Below, one piece after another: positions 7,344 through 15,027 of a DNA stretch of 64,000 bases; the stretch's first letter is position 1, and the number at the start of each line of letters is the position of its first letter. This stretch comes from Candidatus Pelagibacterales bacterium. GTDB lineage: Bacteria; Pseudomonadota; Alphaproteobacteria; TMED109. The translations under genes were made by a program, and so were the position numbers. The notes beneath the pieces were generated by a model that saw only the letters and a program-made list of their open reading frames with translations, ran no database searches and was not told the DNA's origin. The stretch lies in assembly GCA_002684605.1 (NCBI GenBank), contig NYVM01000065.1, positions 49,675 to 113,674 of the forward strand. Direction: 5' to 3'.

Positions 7344-8080
7344 TGACAAATAGATTACTTACAATTAAGGCAGCTAAAAAAATATATGATGGAGGAATAA
7401 ATGCGCTTGATGGGGTAAATATAACAATTCATAAAAATGAAATTGTTGCAATACTCGGTTCTTCAGGTGCAGGTAAATCAACATTAATAAGGTCAATATT
7501 AGGTTTGGTTGCCTTAGATAACGGTGCAATTTTTTTTAAAAGTAAGACTCCTATAGTAAATAATTTTCAGCTATTAAGAAGTTCTATCTCTACAATATAT
7601 CAAAATTTTAATTTAGTATCTCGATCTACTGTTTTAACAAATATAATCTTAGGTAAAATTTCAACTATATCTTCTTGGCGAATTTTATTTAATGCATGGC
7701 CAAAAGGTTTTCAAATGAAAGCTTTTGCATTATTAAAAGAAGTTGGCTTGGAAGATATTAATCTTAATAAAAGAGTAGAAAATTTATCTGGAGGACAACA
7801 ACAGAGGATTGGAATAGCAAGAGCATTAATGGGTGATCCTGAATTAATTTTAGCAGATGAACCAGTATCAAGTCTGGACCCAGAAACAGCAAAAGAAATT
7901 TTAAAACTCTTAAAAAAGACTGCTAAAAAGAAAAAAATTAGTATTCTGTGTAGTTTGCATCAAGTTGAATTTGCAAAATATTTTGCTGATAGAATAATAG
8001 GTATGAATAACGGAAAGATTATTTTTGATAAAGCGTCAAATAAATTAAGTAAATTAGATTTAAATAAAATTTATAAATAA
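7343..8080 (+). CDS. phnC: phosphonate ABC transporter ATP-binding protein PhnC
   Basis: The 245-residue cytoplasmic ATPase powers phosphonate import. Walker A is GSSGAGKST (39-47), the Q-loop glutamine is Q87, the signature LSGGQ is at 148-152, Walker B LILADEP at 168-174, and the switch His is in SLHQVEFA (H206), all intact. The region after the Q-loop (NLVSRSTVLTNIILGK) is typical of PhnC. It overlaps phnD by one base and is followed 10 bases later by phnE, so the three genes form one translationally linked transporter cassette. Confidence 0.94.
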   Translation: MTNRLLTIKAAKKIYDGGINALDGVNITIHKNEIVAILGSSGAGKSTLIRSILGLVALDNGAIFFKSKTPIVNNFQLLRSSISTIYQNFNLVSRSTVLTNIILGKISTISSWRILFNAWPKGFQMKAFALLKEVGLEDINLNKRVENLSGGQQQRIGIARALMGDPELILADEPVSSLDPETAKEILKLLKKTAKKKKISILCSLHQVEFAKYFADRIIGMNNGKIIFDKASNKLSKLDLNKIYK

Positions 8081-8090
8081 TGAAACCTCA

Positions 8091-9089
8091 ATGAAAAATT
8101 TTAAAAAAGATTTAAAACCACCATTTAGTATAAAGAGTTTATTTTTAATATTGATATTATTAATAGTATTCATAATATCAGCTCAAAGAGTTGGTATGCC
8201 TGATATTATAGAACGTCTGTATGAATCATCTTTAGATTTAGTTGGTATTAAAGATTCTTCAAAAATTGGAAATGGTTTATCTAGAATTTCTAGAGAGATG
8301 TGGCCGCCTGTTATAGAAAGTAAAAAAGATACTAATTTAATATTAAATTTTGATCCTGAAAACATACCTTTTAATTCTTATATTGAGAAAAGTTTAGATA
8401 AATCTTATGAGATTAACCCTGAATCATTGTTGCTTGAATCTACAGAAGAGAATATTTTATTTTTAGTAGAGCCTTTTGGTTATTTAAAGACAGTTATAAT
8501 TAAAATTATAGAAAGTATAGAAATAGCATTTTGGGCAAGTTTTATATCAATAATTTTATCTATTCCGTTAGCATATTATTCAGCAAAAAACTATGCACCT
8601 AATAAATTAATATATTTTTTTTCTAGAAGTTCAGTATCAGCATTAAGAGCTATACCAGAATTAATAAGTGTTTTATTTATGGTATTAGCTTTTGGCTTTG
8701 GCCCTGCTGCAGGAATTATGGCTTTAGGTTTACATAGTGCCGGATTTTTAGGTAAATTTTTTGCTGAAGATATTGAAAATTCTGACAAAGGTCCTCAAGA
8801 GGCATTGATTGCCTTAGGTGCTTCTAAGTGGAAAGTTCTTAAATTAGCAGTTTTACCACAAGTTATGCCACAATATGTTGCCTACATGCTCTATATCCTT
8901 GATAGAAACCTTAGAATGGCTACTGTGATAGGTTTAGTTGGTGGAGGTGGAATTGGACAAGAACTAAAAGGACGTTTTGACTTATTTGAGTATGGAAACG
9001 TAACAACAATTATTATTGTTATTTTTATAGTTGTTTTTATTTTTGATCAAATTTCTGCAAAACTTAGATCAAAGTTAATAGGTAATTAA
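8091..9089 (+). CDS. phnE: phosphonate ABC transporter permease PhnE
   Basis: Inner-membrane permease of 332 residues. A first membrane helix (about 16-30) is followed by a polar segment of roughly 100 residues before the core permease helices (about 138-320). The EAA coupling loop is at 237-256 (EALIALGASKWKVL), and GLVGGGGIGQEL follows at 281-292. It is longer than short PhnE proteins such as that of E. coli because of the extended loop after helix 1, which should be periplasmic. An earlier ATG at 8080 ends at once, so ATG 8091 is the start. The stop is 2 bases before the PhnY-like gene. Confidence 0.93.
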   Translation: MKNFKKDLKPPFSIKSLFLILILLIVFIISAQRVGMPDIIERLYESSLDLVGIKDSSKIGNGLSRISREMWPPVIESKKDTNLILNFDPENIPFNSYIEKSLDKSYEINPESLLLESTEENILFLVEPFGYLKTVIIKIIESIEIAFWASFISIILSIPLAYYSAKNYAPNKLIYFFSRSSVSALRAIPELISVLFMVLAFGFGPAAGIMALGLHSAGFLGKFFAEDIENSDKGPQEALIALGASKWKVLKLAVLPQVMPQYVAYMLYILDRNLRMATVIGLVGGGGIGQELKGRFDLFEYGNVTTIIIVIFIVVFIFDQISAKLRSKLIGN

Positions 9090-9091
9090 AT

Positions 9092-9856
9092 ATGCCAAAT
9101 AATTATTTTAATATTTCTGTAAAAGATCTATCAAATTGGAATGAGCTAGGTTTTTTGTTACGTCATGGGCACCTTAAAAATTATATAAATGACTTAAATA
9201 TATCTATAAGTAAAATAGAGAACCTAAGAGAAAATAATAGAGAAAGCTTATTTTATTATGAAAAAATAAATAAGAAAATTATTCTTTGCAGAATAGAAAA
9301 ATTTTTAAAAGATAATAAATTTTTAAGTGAAATTATTTTAGGAAATAAAATTTTAGGTTTTGTTAGTGAACTTATTAATAAACCTGCTTATCTATATAAA
9401 GAAAAAATAAATATTAAGCCTATTGGTGGAGCAGGGTATTCAGCTCACCAAGATGCTACTGCATATCATAAATTAAAAGGTCACATTACGTGCTTGGTAG
9501 CATTGACAGAAATGACTTTAGACAATGGATGTTTATATATATCCGAAGAAGTAAAAAATGATATTATTCCTTATGATAAGGATGGTTGTATAACAAAAAA
9601 AGAAGAAAAAAAACTTAAATGGATTCCGATTCTTATGAAGCCAGGAGATTGTTTATTTTTTAATTCTTTCGTTCCGCATAAGAGTAATAAGAATTTTTCA
9701 AGTGAATTTAGAAAAGCCATATATTTAACATTTAACGATGCAGAAGATGGTGATCTAAGGAGCAATTATTATTTAGAAAGGTCAAAAACATTAGAAGAAA
9801 ATAAGAATAGAATAAGTACAATTGGTCATTTTCAAGGCAAGAATTATAGAGTTTAA
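9092..9856 (+). CDS. phnY: PhnY-like Fe(II)/2-oxoglutarate-dependent phosphonate hydroxylase (PhyH family)
   Basis: A 254-residue PhyH-family dioxygenase. The iron ligands are visible: H119-Q-D121 in GYSAHQDATAYH and H196 in FVPHKSN, with R207 placed to bind 2-oxoglutarate. PhnY and PhnY* hydroxylate the carbon next to phosphorus of 2-aminoethylphosphonate or methylphosphonate. Its place between phnCDE and a PhnZ-like gene makes this role likely, although the preferred phosphonate is not decidable by eye. ATG 9092 follows phnE after 2 bases. Confidence 0.85.
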   Translation: MPNNYFNISVKDLSNWNELGFLLRHGHLKNYINDLNISISKIENLRENNRESLFYYEKINKKIILCRIEKFLKDNKFLSEIILGNKILGFVSELINKPAYLYKEKINIKPIGGAGYSAHQDATAYHKLKGHITCLVALTEMTLDNGCLYISEEVKNDIIPYDKDGCITKKEEKKLKWIPILMKPGDCLFFNSFVPHKSNKNFSSEFRKAIYLTFNDAEDGDLRSNYYLERSKTLEENKNRISTIGHFQGKNYRV

Positions 9857-9866
9857 ATAGGTAGTA

Positions 9867-10445
9867 ATGTTTCCAGATATAAATGAAAATAATAATATAA
9901 TATTTACAGAAAATTTATTAAATTGGCTGGAAGATGAAGGTCGATCAAAATATGATGAAGGTGTAAATCAGTTTGAACATAGTGTTCAAACAGCTATGAT
10001 TGCAAAAAAAAATAAATCTTCTTTTAGTTTAATTGTGGCTGCATTATTACATGATATAGGACATTTAATTTTAAATGAGAATAATTCTAAAGATGATTTT
10101 TTAAATTATGATTTAAATCATGAATTAATTGGGGCTCAATGGTTAGAAAATAAATTTCCCAGGTCTGTGATAGAGCCAATAAAATTACATGTTTCTGCTA
10201 AGCGATATTTATGCTCTTTAAATACTAAGCATTATAGTAAATTATCAGAAGCATCTAAGAGAAGTTTGCAATTACAAGGTGGTTTAATGAATAAAAAGGA
10301 ACAAAGAATATTTCAACAAAATCTTTTTTCAAAAGATGCAATTATGCTAAGGAAATGGGACGATGATGCAAAAGTCAAAAATTTTCAGATCATGCCTATA
10401 CGTAATTTTAAAAATGATATAATTATGATGTTAAATAATAAATAA
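9867..10445 (+). CDS. phnZ: PhnZ-like HD-domain di-iron oxygenase that cleaves the C-P bond
   Basis: A 192-residue HD-domain protein of PhnZ size. PhnZ uses a mixed-valence di-iron centre and O2 to split 1-hydroxyphosphonates into a carboxylate and phosphate. The metal set expected for PhnZ is present: H38, H62-D63, H85, H108 and D165. The substrate loop glutamate corresponds to E31 in YDEGVNQFEH; the nearby tyrosine (Y29) is one position closer to it than I recall for characterised PhnZ. It lies 10 bases after the PhnY-like gene, so the two probably act in sequence to release phosphate without C-P lyase. Confidence 0.85.
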   Translation: MFPDINENNNIIFTENLLNWLEDEGRSKYDEGVNQFEHSVQTAMIAKKNKSSFSLIVAALLHDIGHLILNENNSKDDFLNYDLNHELIGAQWLENKFPRSVIEPIKLHVSAKRYLCSLNTKHYSKLSEASKRSLQLQGGLMNKKEQRIFQQNLFSKDAIMLRKWDDDAKVKNFQIMPIRNFKNDIIMMLNNK

Positions 10446-10457
10446 AGGTCCTAAGAT

Positions 10458-11306
10458 ATGAAAGATAAAGAATATATTCAGAAAAGAAGAAGTTTTATAT
10501 TTTGCCCTGGAAATCGACCAGATATGATACCTAAAGCCTTAAAGTCTGGCGCTGATATGGTATGTATAGATTTAGAAGACGCAATAATACCAGAGCATAA
10601 AAGTTTATCAAGAATTGAAACTATAAAAGCTTTTGAGAATATAGAATCTCCTACAGGAGTAGAGACTTTAATTAGAATTAATGATGTGAATAGTGAAGAT
10701 GGTAAAAGAGATATTGATTTAATATTAAACGCTAAAAACACAGCTTCAGGATTAATGTTGCCAAAAATTCAATCAATAGAGGAAATAATTACATTAGAAA
10801 ATAAAATTAAAGAAAAAAATAAGGATTTAAACTTACATATTATTATTGAAACAAACCAAGGTTTAGAAAATGCTTGGTCTATTGCTCATTCAAGTTCTTT
10901 AATTAAGTCTTTGTTATTTGGAGGAGTTGATATGAGTGCCGACTTAGGATGTAATGGAGATTGGTTTTCGCTTTTATATGCTAGATCAAGGGTTGTTCAT
11001 GCTGCTGCTGGTGCAGGTATTGATAGTATTGATGTGCCTTTTTTAGATCTAGAAGATATGAAAGGTATGAATACAGAAGCTCAAAAGTCAAAAAATTTAG
11101 GTTTTTCTGGAAAAGGGTCTATTCATCCCAAACAAATTGAACAGTTAAATAAGGTTTTTACTCCTTCTGAAGAAGAAATTGCATATGCTAATAAAGTCAT
11201 TAAGGCTTTTAATGAGGCAAGTGATGGTTTAGTAGTTGTTGATGGAAAACTCATTGAAAAACCAGTTTTAAGGACAGCTCTAAAAACTATAGCAAATAGT
11301 AATTAA
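10458..11306 (+). CDS. HpcH/HpaI-CitE family CoA ester lyase
   Basis: A 282-residue TIM-barrel protein of the CitE/malyl-CoA lyase-like family. It opens with RRSFIFCPGNRPDMIPKAL and the barrel motif CIDLEDAI (36-43). R73 in LIRIND should bind the CoA thioester, and E131 and D158 are the likely Mg2+ ligands. The glycine-rich end of the barrel (GFSGKGSIHP, about 214-223) is intact. Related enzymes make or break malyl-CoA, citramalyl-CoA or similar beta-hydroxyacyl-CoA. It is 12 bases behind the PhnZ-like gene with a good aaagg site, so it belongs to the phosphonate operon, although the chemical link is unclear. Confidence 0.85.
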   Translation: MKDKEYIQKRRSFIFCPGNRPDMIPKALKSGADMVCIDLEDAIIPEHKSLSRIETIKAFENIESPTGVETLIRINDVNSEDGKRDIDLILNAKNTASGLMLPKIQSIEEIITLENKIKEKNKDLNLHIIIETNQGLENAWSIAHSSSLIKSLLFGGVDMSADLGCNGDWFSLLYARSRVVHAAAGAGIDSIDVPFLDLEDMKGMNTEAQKSKNLGFSGKGSIHPKQIEQLNKVFTPSEEEIAYANKVIKAFNEASDGLVVVDGKLIEKPVLRTALKTIANSN

Positions 11307-11307
11307 T

Positions 11308-12075
11308 CTATCTAAGTTTTTTTAAAAACTCTTGAACTCGTTCTTTTACTTCAGGAATATCATATGATGTTTCTGCTTCATAATTTAAGCCCTCAATTTG
11401 GCCTTTATTGCGGGCTGCAGAGTAAAGGTCTTTATATGCTTTTATTGAATTAGGACTATTTTTAGCTATATTCTTTGCAATATCATGAACCTTTGTTCTC
11501 AATTCATTTAGTGGAAAGGCTTCTAAAGCTATTCCATATTCTTTAGCCTGAATTCCTGATATTGTTTTTGCTGTAAAGGATAATTCCTTTGCGCGCATAA
11601 TTCCAACGTATCTAGGTAATCTCTGTGTTAGGCCCCAAGAGGGTCTAAAACCCAAAATAGCATGAGTATCGCCTAATTTTGCCTCATTTGCTATATATAT
11701 AAGGTCAGCTGATAAAGCTAGCTCTAAGCCACCTGTATAACAAAAACCATTAATCATAGAAATTACAGCTTTAGGTGAATCTTCTAGTAACTTTATTACC
11801 GCATTAGCATACGTATCTAAATCTTCTCCTACGCCTCCACTTGAAATATCTGTACCATTTTCTTCTAATTGTCTTAAGTCTACTCCTGCGGAAAAAGCTT
11901 TTCCAGCACCGGTAAGAATAATTACACTTATTGTATCATTTTTATTAAGATCTAATAATGCTGCTTTTAAATCTTTTAATAGCTCTAAAGATATCGCGTT
12001 CATTCTTTCAGGTCTATTAAGAGTTATTTCAGCAACTTTATCGTTTATATTAATTGTAATATTTTTATTTATCAT
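11308..12075 (-). CDS. enoyl-CoA hydratase/isomerase family protein
   Basis: About 255 residues of crotonase fold. LNRPERMNAIS near the N-terminus, AGKAFSAGVDLRQL (CoA and oxyanion hole) and MINGFCYTGGLELALSADL are clear. The second catalytic Glu of classical hydratases is replaced: the segment reads LGDTHAILGFRPSWG, with His in that place, as in one known crotonase subgroup. Activity may therefore differ from simple hydration. I start it at ATG 12075; an upstream in-frame ATG would overlap the ligase gene by about 40 bases. It is last in a unit with the ligase and CoA-transferase. Confidence 0.88.
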   Translation of the reverse strand: MINKNITININDKVAEITLNRPERMNAISLELLKDLKAALLDLNKNDTISVIILTGAGKAFSAGVDLRQLEENGTDISSGGVGEDLDTYANAVIKLLEDSPKAVISMINGFCYTGGLELALSADLIYIANEAKLGDTHAILGFRPSWGLTQRLPRYVGIMRAKELSFTAKTISGIQAKEYGIALEAFPLNELRTKVHDIAKNIAKNSPNSIKAYKDLYSAARNKGQIEGLNYEAETSYDIPEVKERVQEFLKKLR

Positions 12076-12085
12076 AATACATTTT

Positions 12086-13651
12086 CTAACTAACTTGTTT
12101 TTTGTGACCTTCCCAAAAAGGTTCACGTAAAGTTGTTTTTAATATTTTACCTGCTCCAGATAATGGCATTGGATCTTCTCTAAAAGATACAGATTTTGGA
12201 CATTTAAATCCAGCTATAAGCTTTTTACTATGTAAAATAACATCACTATCATTAATAGTGCTGCTTGGGTCTTTCCTTACTATAGCATGAACAGCTTCTC
12301 CCCATTCTGCATTAGGTATCCCAATTACTGCACATTCAATGACTCCATCTAATTGGTAAATAGCATTTTCTACTTCAGCAGAATAAATATTTTCACCTCC
12401 AGATATAATCATATCTTTTACTCTATCAACTATATAAACATAACCTTCATCATTCATATATCCTCCATCTCCAGTGTGCATCCAACCATTTCGAAGCGCT
12501 TTATCACTTAGTTCTTTTTGTCTCCAATAGCCTAGCATAACATTGGGCCCTTTAGCTGCCACTTCACCAACTTCACCTCTAGATAATTCATTATCGTTAT
12601 CATCTACTATTTTAATTTCTACTCCAGCCACCGCAAGTCCAGTAGACTTAAACAAGTTTGCTTTGGGGCCTTCAAATACATGGCAATCAGGCGGAGCTAT
12701 TGTAAGCAGTGGTGCTGTTTCTGTCATGCCATAGGCATGAGCAAAAGCACATTTAGGAATAACTTCCATGGCTTTTATAATTACAGATTCTGGCATAGGA
12801 GATGCGCCATATGTAATTTGTCTTAAGCTTGATAAATCATATTTTGTAACATCAGGATGGTTAACAAGCATATTTATCATAGTAGGCACCAAAAGAGTAT
12901 CTGTTATAGCATAGTCTTGTATGCTATTTAATACTGCATCAGGAGAAAACCCTGGAATAAAATAATGCTGTCCAGCAACATGAGTTATAGCAATTGCTCC
13001 TGTGACATCTGCTATATGAAACATAGGTGCAGCATGGACCCATCTCGCACTATTTGGTATAGTAAGTCCAATAATTGTATTTAAAGAGTTGCTTACAAGG
13101 TTTGTGTGGCTTAGCATTACTCCTTTTGATCTTCCAGTAGTGCCGCCGGTGTAAAATAAGCCTGCTATATCATCATAAGACCTAACTGCGTCATCTATAG
13201 CATCTGATTCTTCTAAAATTGTCTCATAATTATGCATATTTTTCGGGCAATCATCATCAGACATATAGATAATTTCTTTTACAGAAGGAATCTTTCCTTC
13301 CAATCTACTTTTTTCTACTATTTCTGCAAAGGCTTTATCTACAAATAATAAAGAGCTTTCACTATCATTTAACCAAAACTCTATTTCAGGCGGCGCTAAC
13401 CTAGTATTTATAGGAACAAAAATTCCTCCTGCCCATACCGCTGCATATAAGGATTCAAAATAACGGTCACTATTTAAAGATAAAATTGCTGACCTATCAT
13501 TATCTTTAAAGCCTAATTTTTGCATTGCACCTGCAAGTTTTCCTATTCTATTAACTGACTCTGACCATGTTCTTATTCTTTTATTATCTTGGGTGGCTAA
13601 TTTGTTGCCATTGATTTGAACGGCTCTTTTAAGGGCTTGAGTTAAGTACAA
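12086..13651 (-). CDS. AMP-dependent acyl-CoA synthetase/ligase
   Basis: A 521-residue ANL-superfamily ligase that activates a carboxylic acid to its acyl-CoA with ATP. The P-loop is YTGGTTGRSKGVMLSH (about 168-183). The adenine-binding AYGMTETAPLL, the TGDGGYMNDEG hinge and DRVKDMIISGGENIYSAEVE follow in order, with the catalytic lysine expected in GAGKILK near the C-terminus. It resembles medium-chain or fatty-acid ligases, but the acid is unknown. It lies 67 bases after the CoA-transferase gene and 10 bases before the hydratase, consistent with one beta-oxidation-like route. Confidence 0.9.
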   Translation of the reverse strand: MYLTQALKRAVQINGNKLATQDNKRIRTWSESVNRIGKLAGAMQKLGFKDNDRSAILSLNSDRYFESLYAAVWAGGIFVPINTRLAPPEIEFWLNDSESSLLFVDKAFAEIVEKSRLEGKIPSVKEIIYMSDDDCPKNMHNYETILEESDAIDDAVRSYDDIAGLFYTGGTTGRSKGVMLSHTNLVSNSLNTIIGLTIPNSARWVHAAPMFHIADVTGAIAITHVAGQHYFIPGFSPDAVLNSIQDYAITDTLLVPTMINMLVNHPDVTKYDLSSLRQITYGASPMPESVIIKAMEVIPKCAFAHAYGMTETAPLLTIAPPDCHVFEGPKANLFKSTGLAVAGVEIKIVDDNDNELSRGEVGEVAAKGPNVMLGYWRQKELSDKALRNGWMHTGDGGYMNDEGYVYIVDRVKDMIISGGENIYSAEVENAIYQLDGVIECAVIGIPNAEWGEAVHAIVRKDPSSTINDSDVILHSKKLIAGFKCPKSVSFREDPMPLSGAGKILKTTLREPFWEGHKKQVS

Positions 13652-13718
13652 GATATACCTCCATAAATTAATAGTTTAGTGAGCATAGTTAATAATTAAA
13701 AAAAATAAATATTAAATA

Positions 13719-14954
13719 TTATAAAATAATTTTATTATCCTTCATATCTTTGATTTCTTCATCTGTATAACCTAGTTCTGTTAAAATCTCTACATTATGT
13801 TCCCCTAATTTTGGAGCTTTAGTAGCATTCTTTCTAGGAGCATTTTCAATATTTAAGGGGGGAGCAACTACTTTAAGGTCTTTAATTAATTCTCCATCTA
13901 TATCCATAAACATATTATTTAAATTAGTTTGTGGGTCTTTAATTGTATCTTCAGTTTTTACTATTTTAGTAAATACTATGCCTATAGGTATGAGCTTATC
14001 TCTAACTTCTTTATAACTTAAAGTTATAAATTTCTCTTGCAATATTATCTTTAATTGTTTTTTATATAATTGGCGGTTATCTTTAGTATTAAACCTAGTA
14101 TCTTCTAGTAGAAAATCTAAGTTAAAACTTTTTAAAAATAAGTCCCAATGTTTTTCTTCATTTGTTAAAAGCATAAAAAACAAAGTTTTATCTTTTAGGT
14201 AGTAAATGTTCCTCATCGCACTTAATGTATCCCAGTGAAAAGTATCAATTGGATTGTGGCCAGCTAGTAATGCTTGCACTAACATAGCATTGGACCATAT
14301 ACCATTAGCTAAAAGAGATGTAGAAACAGTAGTACCTAATCCAGTTTTTTCTCTATTCATTAAACCAAGTAATATTGATGTAAAGAGGGATAGACCAGTA
14401 GGGTGATCTCCTCCGCCAGGAATAGGAAAAGGAGGAACTCCTTTTGCCTCATCTGTCTTTGCCCATTCCATAAGCCCAGACCTTGCAAAATAGGCTGTAG
14501 AATCTAAAGCTGTTCTTTTTGAATCAGGACCAATTTCACCATATCCAGTTAAAGAAGCATAAATAATTTTTGGATTAATTCTTCTTATTATATCTGAAGT
14601 TAAGCCTAGTTTTTCTCTCGGTTTTCCTGGTAAATTAGTAATAAAGACATCAGACTCATTAATTAATTTCTTTAAGATTACTTGCCCATATTCTGTTTTT
14701 AAATCAATAGATAAGCTTCTTTTATTTCTATTTTCTAAAATAAATGCCCAGTCTATATCACTTTCTGGCCATACATGTCCTCCAATTACAGCTTCTCTAT
14801 AAGTATCACCGGTAAGGTGTTCAATTTTAATAACCTCAGCCCCATAGTCTGACATAAGAGCACTTACTAAAGGTGCAGCAATAAAGCTTGCAGCATCAAT
14901 AACTTTAATTCCTTTAAGAGGTAAATTTTGCAAACTAGTATTGTCCATATTCAT
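13719..14954 (-). CDS. CaiB/BaiF (class III) CoA-transferase family protein
   Basis: A 411-residue class III CoA-transferase. LKGIKVIDAASFIAAPLVS at the N-terminus, DYGAEVIKIEH, NKRSLSIDLK and VFITNLPG are family signatures. D183 in GGGDHPTG is placed like the catalytic Asp that forms the mixed anhydride. These enzymes move CoA from one acyl-CoA to a free acid; related members are also acyl-CoA racemases. It leads a minus-strand unit with the acyl-CoA ligase and enoyl-CoA hydratase. The acid substrate cannot be read from sequence. Confidence 0.9.
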   Translation of the reverse strand: MNMDNTSLQNLPLKGIKVIDAASFIAAPLVSALMSDYGAEVIKIEHLTGDTYREAVIGGHVWPESDIDWAFILENRNKRSLSIDLKTEYGQVILKKLINESDVFITNLPGKPREKLGLTSDIIRRINPKIIYASLTGYGEIGPDSKRTALDSTAYFARSGLMEWAKTDEAKGVPPFPIPGGGDHPTGLSLFTSILLGLMNREKTGLGTTVSTSLLANGIWSNAMLVQALLAGHNPIDTFHWDTLSAMRNIYYLKDKTLFFMLLTNEEKHWDLFLKSFNLDFLLEDTRFNTKDNRQLYKKQLKIILQEKFITLSYKEVRDKLIPIGIVFTKIVKTEDTIKDPQTNLNNMFMDIDGELIKDLKVVAPPLNIENAPRKNATKAPKLGEHNVEILTELGYTDEEIKDMKDNKIIL

Positions 14955-15027
14955 TTAATAATTTAAATTATTATCTTAATAAAGTATTATAGTAATTTAA
15001 AGGAAATATTTTATAATAAGGAAATTT

